The notes beneath the pieces were generated by a model. It made no database searches. It was not told where the DNA came from and was given only the letters and a program-made list of their open reading frames with translations. The position numbers were made by a program, and so were the translations under genes. Below are positions 1 through 13,739 of a DNA stretch of 64,000 nt, piece after piece; the stretch's first letter is position 1; every line of letters begins with the position of its first letter. Source of the stretch: Mesaphorura yosii (Eukaryota > Arthropoda > Collembola > Poduromorpha > Tullbergiidae); contig WIXG01000029.1 in NCBI GenBank assembly GCA_009869945.1, positions 1 to 64,000 of the forward strand, read 5' to 3'.

Positions 1-16
1 CCCCCCCCCCCCCCCC
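1..16. repeat. Poly-C run at window edge
   Basis: The window opens with 16 consecutive C bases. Nothing upstream is visible. It may be a real homopolymer or an artefact at a contig edge; the sequence alone does not decide. Confidence 0.6.
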
Positions 17-3000
17 ATTTAGAAATGCTACATTTGCGCCAGAAATAGATTGGTTAGTCTCAGTTTACGATGAATCACCAAAATGAATCCGCGAATTCTT
101 CCCGAACGCCCGCCGGCCGCCCTTCGAGGCGCGCTGCCTTCGTTGAGGTTACCATCATATTGCACCAGAATTTGGATGATGACCAATTCGCACTTTGGGA
201 TATTGAGGAGGGTTTATGAGTCATGCAGTCATGGGATGGTTTGGCAGTAGAATTCTTCGCCGAAAAGTACGTGTTCAATGCACGACGGCGAGACAAGTCA
301 GTGCTCGCAATTGCAATTATAAAGTATTTTGTGCCTCCCTGCTGGGCCCAAAGATTAAATTTCACGATGAAAATATATTAAACTGGTCAAGTCAAGGTTC
401 TGTATTAATGTATGAAACAAATAAAAAAGTGAACCTTTCAACTGATTCACTGATTCTGGCCATTCCGGGCCGGACGCAGTGTGAATGAAAATCAAATGAA
501 TTTCAGAAACACCTAAACAGGTACAATTCTAAAATACGAACGTACTTTGTGCTTGTACTCTATCGCTCTTGATGCTAACATTGACCACAACAATAATACC
601 CACAGGACAAAGGAACAAGCATGAATCACTAATACTTAGCCATTGCCTGTAATCCGTATAATTATTGTACTTTTATCCATTTATCAGGTGCAACAAAGAA
701 AGTACCAATTACGCGATGAGTTTCAATTCCTGAACTGAATCATCATTTGTCTGGGCTAATGGAAGGGCGTTTCGGTCAAAGGCAAGATCAAAATTGAGCA
801 AATCATGTAATTGATTATAAAATTATGTTGAACTTTCGTTTGCCCCTGATCGAAGCTGCGATTAAATTTCAGCACGGCGCAAAAGCATTTGTGCATTCCT
901 ACAATACCAAACTTTGTCCAATTAACACAGAGGCAAAGGTCGTCCGCCACAATAGGCGTTATTCAGATGCACTGCCACTCTGCCACTGCTGTTGAATTGA
1001 GTGGACATTGAGCAATAGTGAGACTTAATTAGGTTAAAGCCATAATATGATAATGAGAATGATTGCATTCTGCAATGACTGCAATTGCGCCTTTTCTGTC
1101 CGATTTTGGTATTTTTCCTTTGGTGATTTCATTTCAGATGTCTCGTCCGTTTTAATTAGATAAGCCTTTTATAGAGGATGAAGACGAATGTGCACTTTTG
1201 ACCATTTTTATGTCTTCTTCAAGTTCTTACTCGTTGCGTAGTCATGTTCGAATAGCATCATGGTAGAAGAACGACTTTCACGCGACATTAAATAAAACGA
1301 TTAACGCCAGATACAGATGCTACTGGCCAGAAGTTAAATAATAAAAGCCAAAGTTTGATCCGTCAAAGTCTGTTAAACTAAAGTCTACTAGCAAAATCTA
1401 CGATATTGATTGTGCAATAAAATCCATGCACGTATAGAAAGAACAACAATCACGATTGCCGATGCAAAAGAGCTGAACAGGCTGACTGGCTGACTGACAG
1501 TTGCTTTGTCGCTGTACACGCATGAAACGATGTTCGTGGCTCGTCTCTCATGCATCTTGTCAATGTCACTATGTCAAGTCCAATGAGCTAATAATGCATT
1601 ATTCATCTCATTCTCGCTTGATTTAAACATTTCTGACATTTTAGCTGGAATGCGCCAAGCAACGTAACTCTTCAGTTGGAAAATGTGGTTAACCAATTAA
1701 CCAACCGGCTGTTCCGAGTGAGCTAAATAATTTCGATGAACCTTCGGCTTCGACTCTTTGAAAATCCATTTCAGTGCAATTGTCGAGTCATCTTCCGATT
1801 CTGACTCTCAAGAGTAAAGATGCTCTAATCTTCAATTCTTTTGAAGATTTGAATAATAGCAGAATTAATTGTTCGGACCGAAAATGTTCAGAGTTGATAT
1901 ATGCCTAATCAGTCGCAGCCACACGTGTGGATGCCGCTTGCATATTATTGTTGCAATTACAAATTCATCGTGAAATGAACCGTGCATACAACCAATTGCT
2001 TCACGCTACAATCACAATTTATCATTCTTATTAGGAGTTACGTTCCTACTATTATAATAATGACGTTTCGATTGTTGCCCGACTCAAGCCACGCCACAGT
2101 CAGAGGAAGAAATTAATCGAAAGAAGTCTTTTTACTACGCTCGCATGACTCGCATCAACAAGAAATTGCTCAATTGTTGCGGGAACTGAATCTGAATCTA
2201 GGATATGCATTGGAGTTTGACCGTGAAGAGGTATCAAGATCAACGAGATTGCTTACTCAATCGCAACAATAATGATCAATTGTAATGATTGTGCATAAAA
2301 TTATTTGATGTGCGCTGAAGAACATGTGTTCATCAGCACATTCGTGTATTTTTTGCCATTGAACCTTGTAATGACGATAATGCGGCACTGATAATATTTA
2401 CGGGGCCGCATTTATGTAACAATCGGTACTCTTCATACCGCACCTCGTCTTCGCAGTAACAATGGAATGTTCTTCATGTTCGTGTTCGGTCGCTCTTCTA
2501 TTTTTGCACATTAGTCCGCCTCTTTAATGCCTTACTTAAAAAGTAATTATCACATACGATGCCGAAGCGAATTCTTGTCTCATTGTTCGTCGCATCGCAC
2601 AACCGTGCTAATTTTTTTAACCATCCATCCTGAACGAACCGTGCACAACGTCCGAGGACCATGCCACGATTGCAGAAAATAACATGACATGATGACACGT
2701 CCCTGCATCGCCCACAATGAATGAATGACATAAGTGACGAACTGACACGACGTGACGTGACGACTTCATTCGTACAAATGCTTCCTTCATGAGTGCTTGA
2801 ACGCGAAGAATTATTCATTCATTGACCCTTTTTCCTTTTGAGGTTCACTATCTCACACGTTTCATCGCAGCACTTTATCAAATCATGAATCTGAGGATAC
2901 ATATATAAGCAAGGATTCTTCGGGGTACATTTCCTGAACCACAAATTAGCACAAAAATATCAAATTAGTATTAAGTAGAGATTCATATTCTCGGAAAGAC

Positions 3001-5541
3001 TCAGACAAAGATGTAGGTATTGGTGTATTAGGAAGTAATGCAACAGTGCAGTCACTCAAAATGCACTTTGGAAAGTGTGATGTACATCTTCATTTGCAGT
3101 TGAGTACCTTGTAGCGCTAATTAGCAAGGCAGGCACGCAGTTGTGAATCAATACGGGCTCGGAACTCTCTATTTGAAAGTAAATTTCACTACGCGTTGTA
3201 AATGCTGAAGTCAAACTAAAACTTAAAAAATTGGTAAATGTGTTTCAAATTGAGCTGATATGATAGATAGATCTTACGACTTGAACCTTGGAAAAAATAT
3301 AAAACGCGTGAAAGTATGAAAATATCGAAGAAAGAAAAAGGCGCACATTAAATTTCAGATTTCATGTATCATTTCCTATCATTGCATTTACTTTGGGCAA
3401 CCTGTCAATGTTTCGCTCCACTCTAATTCTGAGAACAGAATTTTGATTGACTGTTTTAATGGAAACATGAATTGTTTAGTACCGGAGAACAAAGCATGAC
3501 TAGCGAAAAGTTAACACTGTTCATTTATAGCCAACAATTTGAAAGTGATCCTGTCTTCTATTAAAAAGTTGAAGCCCTTTCAGGTTGAAACGGAGCCCCA
3601 TTGAACGCGGTAATGCGTACTTAGCACCTCAGCCTTTTTCAACCTGTCTAAATGGTCCTGTACACAATGCGAAGTCAACAATGGTCCATTTCGGAGTATT
3701 TTAACCGTTTCTTCTATCGCATCTTTCAGGTTGCAAGCGTCCCCTTTTAATGTGCGTGAAAGTGTTGCTGAGATGGATGATTCTGTCCTGGAGAACCGGA
3801 GAACCTGCTCGAGCCCAATTCGTGCAAGCCGCGAGATGGAACAAAGAGATGTTGCCTTGTGTACTTTACCATTTAAGAGTACATAAATTCACCAGCATAA
3901 AATGAGGCAAGCAGGTTTTAATATTTAGATAAGTAATGGTTTCAACAGCATTGTTACGTGCTTTCTTCCCCTTTTACGACCACGAATTTATAATGCTCAT
4001 GTTGTTCAACAACAATGCGATGTCCATCATCCATCTTATTTTTTCCTCACGTGCTGGATGCGATTCATTTGTTTTGACTTTTCGAGATGCGTTGCTGGGT
4101 CATACGTGATCACAACAGTGTGCTGAGGGAGAGCGCCAAGACGGTTGATGTATAGTCCAGTCCGAGAGTTTCTTTCTGATTTAATAGCTCTGCCATATAT
4201 GTGCTTAATATTATTCATGGACCTTCTGCTCACGCTCGCTCGCTCGAAGATGTACCTGCTAAGCAGTGCTGTAATCGCATTATTCCATTGTCTTTGACAT
4301 GTCTGGACGAAAAATTACGTTTACGATTCAAATGCTCAAGAGTAAATTTTAATTCCCTGCAGCTACTCAACTGCCCAACTCACACTCACGCGCCGCACTC
4401 GCACTTGATGGGGCAGAAACGATGGACAACTCACGAATTAAATGGGATGAAGAATCGATTATACATGCAACACTTTTGGTTTGGAAGATGAAAGCCAGAA
4501 GTGTTTAATTACATGTCATTAATTAAGCAATTTACTCTTGCCTCGTCCCGTCTGATTAAATAGACACATGTTAAATTCAGACATGCTTTTTGTTCTTTGG
4601 TACGGTGAACGGACAATCCATTTGTTCGGACGAAGATGTGGCTTGCCCATGTCTTGATTAGAAGCACGCTTCTTATCAGCGCCATTGCAATTCGACGAAT
4701 TCGAGGCTTGAATGACAGGGGATAAAATCTGGCGCTGACAATTTATTAGGTAACCACAAACTTAGGCTCAGACGGTGTTCGTGGACAATTTTAATAATAG
4801 TTCAACAATGTGCTCATCAAATTGCATCCAATAAGGTGTGCATGTGATAGAAATTGTCAATTTTGACATCTCTACGTCGTCGGACTAGAATTCGGATTCT
4901 GATTAGTGATGCAATAAATCATTTTCTTCAGATGGAAATAATTTTACATTATTACACAGCATTCATCAAGGTAACACCTTTCGTGTTCGGGTCTCGAAGC
5001 GAGAGATCTTTCTCTATTTTGATGAGTTGATGGCGACTACTCACACGTTCAAGCTATAAAAAGCATTCTTAAGTTGTATGGCACAAACTGTTTTTCTGTT
5101 TACTACATCGCACATAGAGAGGTACAATCGAAGGAAATACGAAATATTAGTATTCATCCCGGACAGCCACATAAGATAGTAGGAATAATGATTAATTGCA
5201 TTATTGCAACAGTGTCCACGCACATCACGAGGCAAAGGCGCAACCGAGTGACTTCAATTAAAATACCACATGAAGGAGTCAAAGGAAATGAACTTGCTCG
5301 CGACTTTAAAACCTGTGACTCAATACGCCAATAGAACAAACTCGCAAATGACAAGATCAGCAAGCTTCGTGTTCGGTGAAGAAGTGGTGGGATTTACAAA
5401 TATCAAAAAGAAGTAGTTTTGGATTTAATTCTTTTTTGTAGTGTCGTATTTTGGCAATTAAAATTGATTTGGTGCAGTGTACCCCTTCATTATAGCTTCA
5501 ATCTGCAATTTAAAACGACAAACCATACCAAAAGTATCAGA
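17..5541. other. Non-coding stretch upstream of RBM8A
   Basis: This is AT-rich sequence with short random open frames on both strands, none over about 110 codons and none resembling a known family. I saw no tRNA-like B box, long repeat or transposon ends. It probably includes the promoter and 5' UTR of RBM8A near its right end. Confidence 0.5.
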
Positions 5542-6288
5542 ATGGCGGATATTTTGGATCTTGAAATTCAACAGGAAGATAACGCCTTTTGCGTCAACGG
5601 CGATCGTAAGTTTGCTCCTTTTACTTTAACCTTGCGACTGATGATTCGGGTTTGTTCTGTCGTCTAGTTGGCATCGAGAGATTGAAGGAGAAAGTTAGAA
5701 CACGTAGAGGTCGTGGGTTTGCCGAAGCCGCAGCGCGAGACCTGGGTGGAACTTACGAGCGTCTACATTTCGCTGGCAGTGACCAGTATGAAGTTCCTGC
5801 TCAAAGATGTAAGATGAGGACTGACAAATAGAACTTGAATATGAATTCAAGTGATACGCTTGGAACTGTTTTACACTTTTACGGTTAAATCCTTGTCAAC
5901 CGATTCCTATTGTTTTAATAGCCGCAGAGGGATGGATTCTCATCATCAGAGGAGTTCATGAAGAAGCACAGGAAGATGACTTCCAGACACGATGTGCAGA
6001 GTTTGGCGAAGTCAAGAATCTTACTTTGAATCTTGATCGCCGTACTGGTTTCCTAAAGGTACTGATACTAATCGTATCTATTGATAGAATAAAACCTCTT
6101 GGAAGTAAACTTATATATAAATGTAATATTCTGCATACGTGCAGGGATATGCCTTGGTTGAATACCCGACATTGACGGAGGCGCTGGCTGCAAAGAACGG
6201 AATGGATGGGACTGCAGTACTTGGAAACATCATCCACGTTGACTTTGCATTTATGAAGAAGTCGTTGTCAAAGACAAGGAAACGCTAA
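5542..6288 (+). CDS. RBM8A: RNA-binding protein 8A (Y14), exon junction complex core subunit
   Basis: Four exons: 5542-5605, 5668-5808, 5922-6058 and 6145-6288, all with GT-AG introns, giving 161 residues. The start MADILDLE matches the family's MADVLDL opening. A basic RRGRGF stretch follows at about residues 33-39. One RRM covers about residues 72-150, with RNP2 in WILIIRGV and RNP1 in LKGYALVEY; the strings VHEEAQEDD and [12 protein letters not shown] are strongly Y14-like. Y14 pairs with Mago nashi in the nuclear exon junction complex and marks spliced mRNA for export, localisation and nonsense-mediated decay. The C-terminus is short and ends in KSLSKTRKR, without the long Arg/Ser-rich tail of the human protein. 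Identity is secure; the divergence in RNP2 and the tail is noted separately. Confidence 0.93.
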
Positions 6289-6478
6289 CCAGTGGCAGTC
6301 AAAAAACTCAAAGTCTCTTTCAAACTTACTTGCTAGAAAATATTTGTCTCAAGAAAAACTCCAGTCTTTTCGGTTACCTTCTGTTGAAATACGAGATGAA
6401 ATGTTCAGTTTCTCAACCATCAACCTGCATTTTGAGGTCATGTTCTAAATGTTCTTGTATTTTAACACTGCTGTTTAT

Positions 6479-6484
6479 AATAAA
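6479..6484 (+). promoter_or_regulatory. Poly(A) signal of RBM8A
   Basis: AATAAA lies 191 bases after the RBM8A stop codon and is the first canonical signal downstream. Confidence 0.65.
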
Positions 6485-6509
6485 ATTTTACAACATGCTG
6501 TAATGCGGA

Positions 6510-9500
6510 GTAACAGAATCCCTTATGAAGTTCGGAGAACTGAGTGAGTTCGACTGTCACCAGCCCAGATGTTTTAACGCAAAACGGGAAATTAAGTCCA
6601 CAGTCATTCTAGCTACGGCCATGGGTTCGAAGGAAAATGAATGGTGCCGGTGTATTTCTTTCATTGGAGCGTTTAAAAAGTCCCGTCAATAATGGTCTCA
6701 CTTTCACTCTTATAACTTCTTTATACCTTCCGGAGACTTAATAAATAACTATTGCTGCCTTTGCTGCTTTGGGTCAATCTTCATGTTGCATAACATAATG
6801 CTGCCCAGAAATTCTCCAGTTCCAAATTGGTTCCATATGAAGGAGTTTGAGCAAGAACTTGTTCTCACCAATTTCATGTCGCGTTTTGCAATGGTAAAAT
6901 CGATACCGGCAGAATATCGGGCCTGACTCTACTACACTAAAATTCATGCAGACCAATTAGTGAGTCCGACTCGAATTTCGTCCATTTTCGCGGTTAATGC
7001 AGACGTTTAAGATTTCTTATTGGTAGAACTACCAATAGACTGTGAGTGATCATCGTAGTTTGGAGTCGTGACAAAGCTTTCCAGCGACATGTGTATCTAA
7101 AATGGATGAAATATGCATTCGACAACAAAACAACGCAAACACATTAAGAAAACGAGAAGCGGAGATTCGAACTCTTTATGCATACACTCGCGCTTGCCAA
7201 TCTCCGTTATATCGCATCATCGTAATAGCTTTATCTTTGGTGGTGCTGGAGCTGAGATCCTCCACTCTGCCGCTAAATCATGCATCGCATCGTAAGAAAA
7301 GAAGATGAAATCTGTGTACGTGTCCTGTATTATTACATAACTTTGTGTTAAATTTTAATGCCCCGAAGGCCGTTTTTGAATACTTGACTGTATTTATATG
7401 AAAACTCAAGTAATTTTTCTTTGCAACACATTACACACGATTACACGTTCTCTCACTCGTACTTCTTGGCTTGGATTTGAACGCGTCTTCTCCGGCCCGT
7501 TGTATTGTATTATTGTGAAGAAGAAATCTCGTTCTCCTGTTCGTGCGCCTTCCACTCTCTCAGTTTTTTGTTCTCCTGTCGTCTCATCCAGCCCTTCCAA
7601 TGCACTCCGTTCATTGTTAAAAGGATACAAAGTGGGTACGACGTGAATCCGAAAGATAAAAAATGCAGAGGTGTCAGAAAAGCTATTAAAGCTCCTCATT
7701 TACACCACACACGAAAAATGTGTGTCTGGGTCTCGGATTCATCAAGACGGGAAAGAACAATGCAAGCTCGCAATTCAGGAGCGGGCATTAATGGCCAGAT
7801 GAGATGAGAAGTTTGTCTTTTTCAATTCTTATTCTTATCCAGCAAACGGTATGCTCCTACCATTGTCCTATTGTGTGACAACCCAATTACCCAATCATCT
7901 CATGCCCAACTGTCCTCGTTCCTCTTCCGTTCACCCTGCGCCTGCTGCCTGCAGTGGCACGCGAAGAACGAAATTTTCGCTATCTCGTACGCAGCATACG
8001 CAAAGTTGGATTAGTTTTTCCCTGCGTTGAGTAGCAGGGAACACAGTTGCTTTCGATTGCAGTTCCTTTGAGATATGAATTACGGTGCGACATGTAAAAC
8101 ATATGAATAATGTCGCCAAAAATTGAAGGATTTATTTGATTAAAAGCAATAAATCTTCCAGATTTGTGCAGGAGGAATCTTGGATTCTTCAAAATGGGAA
8201 CTGCACTGCGAATCCCCTTATCAAATCAAGATTTAGCAGGAGTTCTCGTACTCCTGAAGAATCCTCTATTTCTTTCAAATTCGATTCATTGTTGTAACAA
8301 AATACGTTTACGTTAGAGAAGTTGAAGCAAGTTTCTGTACCGCATAGGCAGTTGAACAGATCGATTTAACTACGATTTTCAACTTGTAAAACGTAATCAG
8401 GAACATTTGGCATCCAAAACCGGACAAGCAACAGGAACAGTACGACGCAAGCAAATTGTGCATGAAGCTTTAAGAGTCTCACGAAAAAATACTTCCAGCA
8501 AGGCAAAAAGTTATTAAATATTATTGTTATTTATAAATGTGTCTACGTTTTATAAGGAAAGTAAGAATGCAACAGCGAAGGAACCGGCAGAGAGGCAATG
8601 GCACTTCTCTCGGGGCTGAAGGCAGATTCATTTAAGTCATATTTTTATTAAAAAGGTACCATCACCATCCACCATCAACTTTTGGGCCATTTCAGCTGAC
8701 TTCCTCGACAACTCCCTTCTATGCTGAAGCCCATTTACCTTATAACTTAAATTTTAAAAATGCATCCATCCCAATTTTGTTTCTTCATTCTGCCACCCGG
8801 AGATTCGTATATTTTCAGTTTTCTCTCCTGGTGCGCCTGAATCTCCGGAGTGCTTCAAGAATGTACACTCGCATTGTGCCCAAGCCCTGCCAGGCTGGAC
8901 TTGAGAATGCTTTCAGGGAAGAGAAAGGCATTTAATAGTTATTGTAAATTGGAATAATGATTATTAGAATGGATGATGTTGGGAGAGATGAGATGCGGAG
9001 AGTGTCCAGTGAAGTAATTGTACAATTGGGAGTTGTTCATCATCATTCTCGTTGAGTCGAAGTTCAAGTCCTCATCCCAGCCAGACAAGCAATGGGCCAG
9101 AGCGAATAAATTATTAAAGGCCATTCTCAGCGTCAATCCGGCAGGCAAAGCAACCAGATTTATGAAATGGACGGAGACAGAGTCCTCACGGTGCTTCGGT
9201 GCTCGGACCCTTGGAGAGAAGACGAACATGCTGCATCGTTGAATGGCAAGCCATGAGTCTGGATAAAATATGAATTATGAAAGACAAAACAAAACATTAA
9301 ATGGCATGCATAGTCTCTACCTTCATTATTGAAGACTGCTCAAGTGCAGATGCTGCCCTTACCTGACCTAGCCATAGTTGCTTTGACTTGAGTTCACGAA
9401 CGGCTAAGCCTAAGTTCAAGCTCAATTAACAGCGCATACTCGATAAACGCAAATTCCTTGTTTCAAACTACGTAATGCACGAATGCTTAATGAAACTGGG

Positions 9501-12500
9501 TCACCGGATTGCAGTAACGGACCTTTGCTTAGGAATTCGGAAGTTGACCGAGCACTGCTCATAATTACGTGAATTTGAAGAGATTATTTCACCGATAAGA
9601 CAATAGAAATGTAATGTTAACGTGAACATTGTCGTGATTTTAGTATTGTGAGAATTTACCGGCGCGTTTTCTCGCGAATGCATTAAGTACATAAAAGATG
9701 CGCATGCATTTCAATTTGCAGCATCAAGAAGAAGCGTATCATTTCTGTAATCTTAATTCTCTTGTAGTACAAACGCTGAAGTTGATAACTGTTAAGAGCG
9801 GTATGCGTACGGTTACGCACAGAAGAGGAGGCAATTGAGTAGTAAGATTGCGTAACACAACTCCTCAGCCGTCAGCCCTACGTTGGCCATGCAATGTGGC
9901 GAATGTGTGCGTTTTTAGTCTTGGAGTGGTTGGGGTTTTCGGTTAGGGAGCAACAACCACAGAACCAAACAACTTGTGTTTTGATTCTTCAGTCGTTAGT
10001 TCAGTCTTCTTTCATCTGTTGTGCGGTTCAGAAGTGCAGAGCGTCCTCAGCGGAAAACCAGCGTGTGTTTCAGTCTCAAGCCGTATATTTGGTGCGGTAT
10101 TTTGTCTGATTTATTTGGCATTGATTACTGATAAGACCCTTGGTGAAGTGAGAAGACCTCGATGGTGTAATGAAAATGACTGCATCATTTGAACTCAGTG
10201 GTGAAAATATTTAGTGATCTTAGTATTTGCGAGTTATTTCAAGTGTAAAATTCTTTTTTTTCAACGACGCTGACGACGAGTTTCTGATTCCGAATTTTGC
10301 GTCGGTGTTGTTGCATTTCTCTTAATAGAAGTGGGACAATTGATAGTAAACATTGGATGAATTCAATGCTCATGACCATTAGCACAGACACCTACAAGTG
10401 GTAAGCTTTTCTAGTTCAAAGATCCATCGCTACATTCGCCCAAGAGAACTATTTTGAAGCATAAGCAGCACAATATTGACTCTACATCTAGGGCGAATCG
10501 TCGTTTTTGTTGCTTGCAAAGTTATTTTATTGGGAGACACCACATCCGTTCGTCCGATCAGTCCGACTCAACGATTCAGTCAGTTCCATGCCCTGCTCAT
10601 ACGTATGTGCCATTAGGAGCCTACCTTTGTTTTTACCTCTGGTCATTATCAGCAGGTTGCTAAAAGGCAGCAGTACAAGTGTTAAATGATGCGAAAGAAA
10701 TTAAAAATAATTTTTTATGCGAAGCCATTGTCCTTTCGTAGCATTGAATTATTTGTATGACAGGTAACTTTTGTTAATCTTCTGCAATCGTACGAGGAGG
10801 ATTTTATGCGTACGACGCGATGCGTTATGTTGGGATGAGATTCCCGAGGCTGAGCCAGCGAGATCGAAACCGTGCGTACACGATACAGGCAAGACGCAGC
10901 TGGTGGCGCGGTCCCCTTTTATATTCTCTTATAAAGTTGATTGATCCTGGAGGCTAATTAAAATTCATTAATATATGTCTAATTAACGTATTTAATCTTA
11001 AATGCAAAGTTATTTCTGCGTCCATGCTTCTAGTCTCACAGATTACATCAGAGATTTCTATTTAAGACTGACTGACGAGCATTCTATTGTGCAAGAGTGA
11101 GCATGAAAGCGAGATTGCACCCTAATATTAAGATTAGAGTGATAAATTGAATCACTGCATGTTAAGCAAAATGTAATCAGACGAGTCACTTCACAATGAA
11201 AGCGGTGACACTTTTAATATGGCGAGCCAAATTAAATCACTAATCACTTGGTCCTGGTTAATCCATTAGCATGCCTTCATTTGTCATTTTTGTTTCTACA
11301 CAATTATGCCCACAATGTTAACATCATAGATCAAGGTTTAAGGACATGTGAAGAACTATGGGGAAACTCTCAGAACTTGAATTTCAAAAAACTTATGTCA
11401 AGGAGTTTTGTTGCATCTTTTGCATGGACGACTTTCTCCAAGTAGTTTATGTTTCATGGGCTTTGATCCAGCTCAAGAATCTCGAGCAAGTCTCGAGTAA
11501 ATAGGGTTTCTTTTGTAGTGGAGGACAACAAAAGTATTTCGAATTCCAGAACTCGGTTCAGTGTATACATAATGAATTTAATGTCTTTGAACCCGTGTCT
11601 TATTATTCAGCCACAGCCTTGGTTGTTATTGCTCGTTTTGTGGCCCCAAACTCTCCTGGTCGAACAAGTCGTTTCTTTGAGTCTCTCCGGCCCGGCCAAA
11701 TATCTCCAGAACAGGAAGTGAAAGGAGAGAAAGTGTGGTTGACTTTGACATGTAATCTGATAGATTGTTCTCATACATGTATTATATATGGCACGGCTGG
11801 CTGGCTGGCTGACTGACTGCACCAAAGAACACTTTAGACGCTGTACTTATTGTGTGAGCTCCTCTACACAAACTTAGCACAGCACACCTCACTTCACAGG
11901 GAACATTAATTTAACAAACGGTAGAGAAAATTAACTCAAATGCTTTTACTCTTCTTAGACCTGTGCCGTGAGCCCTTTATTTGACTTTCCCGACGGCGAA
12001 GTGAATTGAATTAAAATCAGCTGCTGGGTCTAAGTGCTGTGCCATGATTATTAGTGCATTATTATTATAGATAACTTGTACGTATGATTATGATTAATTT
12101 TGGGCTAAAAAGGGGTGTCAGAAATGAGAATGACAAATGAATTACTTGAATAGAAGGCTAACTAGTGTTCGCTGCTTACGTAGGCCGGCAAGTTGCGTTG
12201 GAAGTGGGGCTGAATAACAAACACTACCTCAAATAGTACACGAGCACACCACATTATTGATTTAAGTGTGTTTGTGGGTGAAAGTGAGAGTAAAGTGAAA
12301 GCGAATTGAATTAGGTGGAGCTTCCTTTTCTCTCAATGGAATTCCAATTTATGTAGAACGACAAAGTAATAGCCACAGATACACTTTGCTATGCTTATGC
12401 ATTGCAAGTTCGCAATTCTTCCCAAAGCCATTCTATGTCGAAATTTAATTTTTTTTTGTTTTCTTACGTTCCACAGAATCAGCATCACATGATTTTATTT

Positions 12501-13739
12501 TTGTAGCAAAATCGGCGTCCTCAAATTGATCTTGCACCGACCACCAGCAGCAGCCAGCAATTGCACGCAATTCATTGATTTGTTTGGCTCGGACCTTGGA
12601 TGAGGGGTGTTCTTTATTTTCCCCAAACTTTCCTTTTCTGGCAATTACGCCACGACTTGGCACAAAATTCGAACTCAATGAGGAGCGACGAGGAATGTGG
12701 TGGATACTGAAACAGCCTGAAAGAAACGGGAAGACGCGACGAGACTATAACAAGCAGAAAAATTATTAACATTAACTTTCACTCGCCTACTGCACACCAG
12801 CCTAATCTTTTGGCTCAAGACAACGGATACATAAAGGCCGATGGCGTAATAGCAGTTTACAGCAACACAATAAATGTACACAATACAGTAAATTATTTAA
12901 CGTGAAATGTAAGTGACAGTGACGGACGAGTATCTACTTTGCTACTCTTGAGTGATCAGTTATTTCCTGTGTGTACTTTCACTGCACCATTAAGCTCATC
13001 TGTGCACGGTTGGCATTTGGAAATGGACTACGCCACATTCACTGCGCTATACGCTCCATGACTATAATGTGCTGGCAGTTGCCAAGATAAGCAGAAAATA
13101 GAACGAGGAAGTCTCACTTTCCCTGATTCATTTAATTTAATTAGGGGAGAAGATACGCACGAAGATACCATCCACAGCCCCGCACGCAAAAGTAAGAGTC
13201 GATTTGGCTTTTGGCAGCGGAGAAAACGAATAGAATCAGCAAAAAGACTTTCTAACGGTTATTAAACACCGAACAAGAGTGTTTACTCACAAGACGCCGC
13301 AGATGCGAGAGCCAAGTCCATCAGAAAAGCGAGAGATAAGTCGTCAGCCGTAATCACGCAATTTATGCATTCATATTCAACGAGCCCATCTTGATGACTG
13401 CGTCCGTCTCATGTGCGAACAGTCAGTTCGTAGTGCAGTGACTCAAATGATCTACAAGTCCAAGACGACAAAGAGTAATTTTTGCCCCTTTCTTCCGAAA
13501 CGAGATAACTCGCGGCTGCTGCATCAAGCCTCCAAGCGTGCAGTCTCAGTGGCACTGCCTCTTTATGAAGTTGACAATTTGATGAAAATAAATAGGTTAA
13601 TCTATTCATCAAGTTATAAATGAGGAGCCAAGAAAGTGGTTGCTGTAAAAAAACAATAGAGATAACAAAGGGGCACGCAGCACAAGCACACAGAGGAGAG
13701 AAGAATCTCATAAGTTCGTCACACCATCAACTTTCCTTA
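6510..13739. other. Non-coding spacer between RBM8A and the first CLCA exon
   Basis: About 7 kb without a recognisable coding exon. Open frames are short and look random. The stretch near 9960-10100 has several TCAGT-type motifs that could be initiators of a distant 5' exon of the CLCA gene, but nothing confirms this. A small GGCT/GACT tandem repeat lies at 11795-11818. Confidence 0.45.
11795..11818. repeat. Tetranucleotide microsatellite (GGCT)4(GACT)2
   Basis: Four perfect GGCT units are followed by two GACT units. It is a simple-sequence repeat with no visible coding role. Confidence 0.85.

Noticed and set aside
7102-7308. GATTCGAAC-like sequence resembling a reverse tRNA B box near 7163
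   Set aside because: The T-arm stem does not pair and no matching A box or acceptor stem is present.
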